Notes under the pieces: model-generated
What the model saw: the letters and a program-made list of their open reading frames with translations, nothing else
Told to the model about the DNA's origin: nothing
Databases searched by the model: none
NCBI GenBank assembly: GCA_965603115.1
Contig: CBFDBT010000064.1
Coordinates: 1 to 12,049, forward strand
Direction of reading: 5' to 3'
DNA: 12,049 bases
DNA from: CBFDBT01 sp965603115
Lineage (GTDB): Bacteria; Pseudomonadota; Alphaproteobacteria; Sphingomonadales; Kordiimonadaceae
Translations under genes and position numbers: made by a program
Shown here: piece by piece, positions 7,870-12,049 of the stretch
Layout: the number at the start of each line of letters is the position of its first letter
Numbering within the stretch: the stretch's first letter is position 1

Positions 7870-7927
7870 TGGTATCAATAATGGTATTTGATGTATTCTC
7901 ATTTAATGAATTTTTAAATACCAATTA
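7870..7927. promoter_or_regulatory. Cluster of further TGGTAT/ATACCA half-sites upstream of murQ
   Basis: TGGTAT occurs at 7870-7875 and 7882-7887, twelve bases apart as a direct repeat. TGGTATTT (7882-7889) then faces AAATACCA (7916-7923) as an inverted repeat 34 bases apart, about three helical turns. ATACCAATTA at 7918-7927 is an exact copy of one arm of the palindrome at 7754-7773. The last copy ends 42 bases before the murQ start, a place where a bound protein could block transcription. Two operator groups about 130 bases apart would permit looping. Confidence 0.45.
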
Positions 7928-7969
7928 AACAGTTCATTACGTTTTTTATCCTTAAAATAGGGCTAGCAA

Positions 7970-8854
7970 ATGACAGAAGATGTAAACCAGAGGTTTGTTG
8001 ATTTTGACCAATGGTCGACTAAAAATGTGATTGAAGCCATGTATGAAGGCCAGCTCCTGGCAATGACTGCCATAAAGGCCGCCGTCGATGATATAGCCGT
8101 TGCGGCTGATGATGCCGCCAATAGGTTAGGCGACAACGGTCGCTTAATTTACCTGGGCGCTGGAACATCTGGCAGGCTAGCCGTGCAGGATGGTGCTGAG
8201 CTGGGTCCCACATTCGGATGGCCGCAAGAGAGGATGGTTTTTTGTATCGCGGGAGGCATCTCGGCCCTGACCAAAAGTTCAGAGGGTGCTGAAGATATTT
8301 ACGATGATGGTGTCGCTGAAATTCAAAAGGCTGGTGTTGGTAAAAATGATGTAATTTTTGGTGTGGCTGCAAGCGGAAAAACGCCCTTCACTTTAGGTGG
8401 CGTTACCGAAGCTAACGCACGCGGTGCCATTACGATCGGAATCGTTAATAATTCAGACACACCCATTATACAACAAGCGACCCACGGCATTTTGGTAGAA
8501 ACAGGCAGCGAATTAATCGCAGGGTCAACACGTATGAAAGCCGGAACCACTCAAAAGGCTATTTTAAATATGCTTTCAACTGCTATCATGATGCGGTTAG
8601 GCCGCATTTATAAAGGCTACATGGTCGACATGGTTGTTTCTAACAAAAAGCTAGAAATACGCGCCATTAACATGATCTGTGATATCACCAACTGTTCTAA
8701 AGACATCGCCACCGCTGCATTAATTGAAGCTAACCGTAATATCAAAGTTGCAGTTCTCATTAGCCTTGGAAAAAATCTTGCAAATAGCGAAGCGGTTATA
8801 ATGCAAACAAATGGGAACCTACGTGAAGCTTTGAAAATAATAAACGGGAAATAA
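7970..8854 (+). CDS. murQ: N-acetylmuramic acid 6-phosphate etherase MurQ
   Basis: Cytoplasmic SIS-domain lyase that removes the lactyl ether from MurNAc-6-phosphate, giving GlcNAc-6-phosphate and D-lactate; this is the defining step of MurNAc use. The 294 residues are close to the normal length (about 300). Motifs in order: STKNVIEAM (16-24), GRLIYLGAGTSGRLAVQDGAE (57-77), PTFG (80-83), SEGAED (104-109), AASGKTPF (133-140), GSTRMKAGTTQK (185-196) and MVDMVVSNKKL (218-228). Glu77 and Glu105 correspond to the catalytic glutamates Glu83 and Glu114 of E. coli MurQ. The ribosome site is modest (AGGG seven bases before ATG). It is the first gene of murQ-regulator-kinase, and its product feeds NagA encoded on the other side of the window. 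Confidence 0.96.
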   Translation: MTEDVNQRFVDFDQWSTKNVIEAMYEGQLLAMTAIKAAVDDIAVAADDAANRLGDNGRLIYLGAGTSGRLAVQDGAELGPTFGWPQERMVFCIAGGISALTKSSEGAEDIYDDGVAEIQKAGVGKNDVIFGVAASGKTPFTLGGVTEANARGAITIGIVNNSDTPIIQQATHGILVETGSELIAGSTRMKAGTTQKAILNMLSTAIMMRLGRIYKGYMVDMVVSNKKLEIRAINMICDITNCSKDIATAALIEANRNIKVAVLISLGKNLANSEAVIMQTNGNLREALKIINGK

Positions 8855-8857
8855 AGT

Positions 8858-9598
8858 ATGACGCTGGAAAAATTCAGTCCTGATAAGGACACGACAACAC
8901 CACTTTACATGCAAATTGCTAAAAATATTCATACGTATATTTCTCAAGGCTATGTGCTAGCCGGAGAAGCCCTGCCTCCTGAGCGTGATCTTTGTGAAAT
9001 GACCGGTACTTCTCGTGTAACAATCCGTAAAGCACTTGATAAACTTGTTGAGGACAAGGTTGTCATACGCAAACACGGGGCTGGCACTTTTGTTCTGCCG
9101 CCTGTAACACACCTAGGCTCCAGCCTTAGTGGCTTTACAAATACTGCCCGCGAACACGGCCATAAACCTCAAGCTATCTGGATTATGAAATCTTACGGTG
9201 TGCCAACAGCTGAAGAGGCTGAGATTCTTAAAATTCAACTTTCAGACCAGGTTGTCCGACTAGGGCGTGTTCGCTTGTCCGACGATCAACCTTTAGCCAT
9301 TGAGCATGCGGTAGTTCCAGCAAAATTACTGCCTGATATCTCGGAAATATCTGAATCTTTATATCAAGCGTTAGACACGAAAGGCCACAAGCCTGTTAAG
9401 GGTACGCAAAAAGTTAGAGCATCCCTAGCAAACCCAACAGAAGCCGGCCTTCTTTCCATAGATGAAAATAGCGAAATCTTGCGAATAGAGAGACGATCTT
9501 ATCTTGAGGATGGCACCCCCGTTGAACTCACAAGGTCAGCTTATCGCGGTGATAGATATGAGTTTATCATGAACCTAGAAAGTGTTCAGCTTCATTAA
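8858..9598 (+). CDS. GntR/HutC-family transcriptional regulator with UTRA ligand domain
   Basis: A DNA-binding regulator, 246 residues, standard for the HutC subfamily. The winged helix-turn-helix covers about 15-79 (PLYMQIAKNI, LPPERDLCEM, SRVTIRKALDKL, GAGTFV). A UTRA sensor domain follows (about 91-238). Positions that contact GlcNAc-6-phosphate in Bacillus subtilis NagR appear kept: Arg137 and Arg139 in RLGRVRL, Glu149 in AIEH, Glu223 in VELTR and Tyr229; this alignment is from memory. The start lies three bases after the murQ stop, so translation is probably coupled, with GGGA inside the murQ end as ribosome site. It likely represses the murQ operon and the divergent symporter through the palindromic boxes and senses GlcNAc-6-P or MurNAc-6-P. 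Effector and sign of control are inferred. Confidence 0.93.
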   Translation: MTLEKFSPDKDTTTPLYMQIAKNIHTYISQGYVLAGEALPPERDLCEMTGTSRVTIRKALDKLVEDKVVIRKHGAGTFVLPPVTHLGSSLSGFTNTAREHGHKPQAIWIMKSYGVPTAEEAEILKIQLSDQVVRLGRVRLSDDQPLAIEHAVVPAKLLPDISEISESLYQALDTKGHKPVKGTQKVRASLANPTEAGLLSIDENSEILRIERRSYLEDGTPVELTRSAYRGDRYEFIMNLESVQLH

Positions 9599-9628
9599 GA
9601 CTGGTGGTTTTATATTAGGATAAAGCAA

Positions 9629-10486
9629 ATGTATTACTTAGGTATTGATGCTGGTGGCTCCAAATGTAGAGCACGGTTAACTGATAAATCTGGAACTATA
9701 TTAGGCCAAGGACTATCAGGCCCCTCCAATGTTCGCATAGGTATATCCGAGACGTTCAAAGTGCTTGAGCAGTCATATATGCAAGCCATTACCGAAGCTA
9801 AACTAAACATACAAAAAGTAGCAAATATTCATGCAGTGATAGGGATTGCTGGCTTAGGCCGAAAGGGCGCTAAAGATGCTCTGTTAGCACAGCCTTTCCC
9901 CTTTAAATCCACAACCGTTTGTGGTGACGGCTTTATCGCCAACATAGGTGCGCATTCAGGAAAAGACGGTGGCATAGTCATCATTGGAACAGGCAGCATT
10001 GCTGTGGGTCACGTATCTGATAAGGATATAATTATCGGAGGCTATGGCTTCCCCGCTTCAGATGAGGGAAGCGGAGCCTATATAGGATTACAAGCCATAC
10101 GTATGACACTCAGGGCGTCAGACGGGCGTCAGCCACATTCTCCAATGACAGATGATGTTTACAAAAACTACAACCATCAAACCAAAGCCATAGTTGAATG
10201 GATGGATAAAGCTTCTGCTACGGATTATGCAGCTTTAGCGCCTTTAGTTGTTAAAGCGGCAGAAGCGGGTGATGTGAATGCTCGAGTTATTATGCAAAGG
10301 GCGGCTACTCATATTGAAGCGATGGTGCGCGGGCTTTATGAACAAGGCGTACCGCGTTGCTCCCTAATGGGGGGGCTATCAGAGCATATTAAACCCTGGT
10401 TACCCTCAGATATTCGACAGGAAATAACCGAGCCAGAAGGTGATGCGTTAGACGGTGCACTCTTGCTCGCCCGCAAAAAGCCTTAG
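9629..10486 (+). CDS. BadF/BadG-family amino-sugar kinase (GspK/MurK/NagK-like)
   Basis: ATP-dependent sugar kinase, 285 residues, of the BadF/BadG/BcrA/BcrD fold. It opens with MYYLGIDAGGSKCRARL, whose DAGGS (7-11) is the first phosphate-binding motif. It continues with GIAGLGR (72-78), GDGFIANIGAH with the probable catalytic Asp100, IIGTGSIAVG (118-127), GFPASDEGSGAYIG (140-153) and LMGGLSE (246-252), and ends with DALDGALLLA. The pattern strongly resembles Vibrio cholerae GspK (glucosamine kinase), including DGRQPHSP matching the DGIRPHTP region there. Relatives include human NagK and the dual GlcNAc/MurNAc kinase MurK of Clostridium acetobutylicum. It lies 30 bases after the regulator gene with AGGA as ribosome site. 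It is the only kinase here, so it must supply MurNAc-6-P to MurQ and perhaps GlcNAc-6-P to NagA. Substrate range is unproven. Confidence 0.9.
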   Translation: MYYLGIDAGGSKCRARLTDKSGTILGQGLSGPSNVRIGISETFKVLEQSYMQAITEAKLNIQKVANIHAVIGIAGLGRKGAKDALLAQPFPFKSTTVCGDGFIANIGAHSGKDGGIVIIGTGSIAVGHVSDKDIIIGGYGFPASDEGSGAYIGLQAIRMTLRASDGRQPHSPMTDDVYKNYNHQTKAIVEWMDKASATDYAALAPLVVKAAEAGDVNARVIMQRAATHIEAMVRGLYEQGVPRCSLMGGLSEHIKPWLPSDIRQEITEPEGDALDGALLLARKKP

Positions 10487-10516
10487 TCAATATTCTATCT
10501 TTAATCCTGCAAAGTA

Positions 10517-10548
10517 AAACGCCCGACCCCCTTAGGGACCGAGCGTTT
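10517..10548 (-). terminator. Hairpin terminator between the convergent kinase and receptor genes
   Basis: Two 15-base arms flank a two-base centre. Read on the minus strand, AAACGCTCGGTCCCT pairs with GGGGGTCGGGCGTTT along the full length, using four G-U wobbles, and a TTTT run ends the stem. On the plus strand those four wobbles become A-C mismatches, so the hairpin is weaker there, although TTTTT follows. It should stop receptor transcripts efficiently and kinase-operon transcripts less well. It begins 32 bases after the receptor stop codon on the minus strand. Confidence 0.85.
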
Positions 10549-10579
10549 TTATCATTTAACTCAATGGTTATGGTTAGGA

Positions 10580-12049
10580 TCAGAATGCATACCTTGCAGA
10601 GAGCTGAACGCGACGTGGCTTGTAAAAATTTCTCGCATCGCCAAACTCAGTACTAGCTGTTCTAGGGTCGATATTATAGCCGGTTTGAGAGTTGAACACA
10701 TTAAATAGATCAGCGCGAAGCTGGATATTGTGTCCTTCAAAAATCTCAAAGTTCTGAGTATAATTCAGGTCAACTTGTACATGGCCATCTGATCTGCGAG
10801 AACCCGCTGGCTCAGCAAATCTGATAATGTCATTTCTAGTTGTAGAAGAATAACCATATTCAGTCGCATCCCAAACTTCCCATGGTTGACCCGACTGAGC
10901 GGCTACATAGGCACCAACCTGTGCATTCCAATCAAACTTATAGTAACCATATATTTTCAAGACATGGGTGCGGTCGCCGCTGAGAATGCCATCTTTATTA
11001 TCCCAAAGTTGACGCCCACGGCCATCCGCTAACCAAGAAGACCCAATAAAGGAGTTAGCGTCGTTATTGGTTGTTGTATTGTCTTGGTCAAAGTTACCAG
11101 TATAGCGGCTCCATGTATAAGAAGCATTCACGTATAACTTATCTGTGGTATATTCCGCTTCCATACTAATTTCCCAATATTTGGTATAAGCATTATCAAG
11201 CTGCGCAATAACATAAGAAGATCCACTACCGATTTGATCACGAATGGCATCAAGGTTTTCAATGTAGAGGTCTTTAGGAATACCTGCTGGTGTATCATAC
11301 CATACACGAGATCCGTTCCATGTATCTTCCCAGAAATTACTGCCTTTACGGTGACGCACATGACCGCGAAGAGTTAACTCGCTAGAAGTTTGACTTTCCC
11401 AACCAACGAGGAACTCGTCGATCTTGCGTGGGTCCATATCTTCTTGGAACATTTTACCAGAGGATGAACTCACATTTTCATGGTCAGTATATTCACCAGC
11501 TTCATCAAAATACACATACACGTCCCTACTAGAATTGCGCGCCCAAGAGGCAGCGCGTGCAAGCGATGATGCTGCGGGCATATAGCGGGCAAAGTTTGCA
11601 TAAACTTTACTGGTGTCTGAATAATCCCATGTCACGCCAAAGCGTGGCTGAATCATATCCCCCCAGCTAGTTTGATACATTGTATAACGTGTTCCCAGAG
11701 ACTCTACAAAACCAGAAAGTGCACTATCGTCATTTTTCAGACCCTGACCATAAAGAGTATCATTACTGATAAGCAGACCAATATTAAAGGTCCAGTCCCC
11801 TGTTTGAATTTTATCATTAATCTCAAAACTTTGCAGTTTTGAAGCTGAGTTAATGTTAGGGCTAACACCAGCTCCAATCCCTGATAAATTCATCTGATTA
11901 GCTATAGCAAGGAAATAAGCAGGATTAGGAGTAGTGCCATTCCTATAAAAACCAGTCCCGCCTAGCAGAGAGATCAAACCCCAACCATTGGAGTGGCGAT
12001 TTAGGTCTTCTTCGATCATTTGGTGTTGATATCCAATGTGGAAATCATG
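10580..12049 (-). CDS. TonB-dependent outer-membrane receptor, C-terminal beta-barrel part (N-terminus outside window)
   Basis: The frame runs from the window edge to a TGA at 10580, giving 489 residues of an outer-membrane beta-barrel. The plug domain, TonB box and signal peptide lie beyond the edge, and the internal Met at 12019 is not the start. Seen directly: alternating polar/aromatic strands with acidic and glycine-rich loops, KVYANFARYMP, DPRKIDEFLVGWE, YVNASYTWSRYTGNF, VQVDLNYTQNFE, LRADLFNVFNSQ and a final RVQLSARYAF. The terminal Phe and the ADLFNVFN strand are hallmarks of TonB-dependent receptors. The style recalls large Oar-like receptors. It converges on the murQ-kinase operon and shares its terminator, so it may bring large sugar or murein fragments across the outer membrane, but the substrate cannot be read from the barrel. 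Confidence 0.9.
   Translation of the reverse strand, partial: HDFHIGYQHQMIEEDLNRHSNGWGLISLLGGTGFYRNGTTPNPAYFLAIANQMNLSGIGAGVSPNINSASKLQSFEINDKIQTGDWTFNIGLLISNDTLYGQGLKNDDSALSGFVESLGTRYTMYQTSWGDMIQPRFGVTWDYSDTSKVYANFARYMPAASSLARAASWARNSSRDVYVYFDEAGEYTDHENVSSSSGKMFQEDMDPRKIDEFLVGWESQTSSELTLRGHVRHRKGSNFWEDTWNGSRVWYDTPAGIPKDLYIENLDAIRDQIGSGSSYVIAQLDNAYTKYWEISMEAEYTTDKLYVNASYTWSRYTGNFDQDNTTTNNDANSFIGSSWLADGRGRQLWDNKDGILSGDRTHVLKIYGYYKFDWNAQVGAYVAAQSGQPWEVWDATEYGYSSTTRNDIIRFAEPAGSRRSDGHVQVDLNYTQNFEIFEGHNIQLRADLFNVFNSQTGYNIDPRTASTEFGDARNFYKPRRVQLSARYAF

Noticed and set aside
8019..8372. A 117-codon minus-strand frame inside murQ
   Set aside because: It lies wholly antisense to a well-supported gene, is rich in His/Gln/Pro/Arg as expected of an antisense shadow, and shows no domain.
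1..12049. tRNA, rRNA, CRISPR arrays, insertion sequences or phage genes
   Set aside because: No cloverleaf, repeat-spacer array, transposase motif or terminal inverted repeats were seen on either strand.

Overview
The window holds ten genes and reads as a locus for taking up and breaking down amino sugars and peptidoglycan fragments. It comes from a Gram-negative bacterium: there is a TonB-dependent outer-membrane receptor and a Tat-exported protein. NagP, NagB-II, a GspK/MurK-type kinase, a sodium symporter and no phosphotransferase component are typical of marine or freshwater alpha- and gammaproteobacteria. Base composition is visibly AT-rich, especially between genes. The protein style leans alphaproteobacterial, but the sequence alone cannot settle this.

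Layout. (1) Bases 1-3481, minus strand: a tight operon read nagB-II, nagA, nagP, with nagP cut by the left edge. (2) 3482-3795: an AT-rich divergent spacer. (3) 3796-6081, plus strand: a Tat-exported LD-carboxypeptidase (LdcA family) followed by a DUF819-family membrane protein. (4) 6110-7672, minus strand: a sodium:solute symporter, convergent with the DUF819 gene. (5) 7673-7969: a divergent control region with a perfect 20-bp palindrome and further copies of its TGGTAT/ATACCA half-site. (6) 7970-10486, plus strand: murQ, a GntR/HutC regulator with a UTRA domain, and a BadF/BadG-type sugar kinase, closely spaced. (7) 10517-10548: a hairpin terminator between convergent genes. (8) 10580 to the right edge, minus strand: the C-terminal 489 residues of a TonB-dependent receptor.

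How the parts may work together (inference). NagP brings in GlcNAc. The sodium symporter, which shares a control region with murQ, is a candidate MurNAc transporter. The kinase phosphorylates the free sugar, MurQ turns MurNAc-6-P into GlcNAc-6-P and D-lactate, NagA deacetylates GlcNAc-6-P, and NagB-II converts GlcN-6-P to fructose-6-P and ammonia. Only one kinase is visible, so it may serve both sugars. The LdcA homologue and DUF819 protein would handle the peptide side of peptidoglycan turnover. The palindromic boxes occur only at the symporter/murQ spacer and not upstream of nagB-II, which suggests two separate control circuits.
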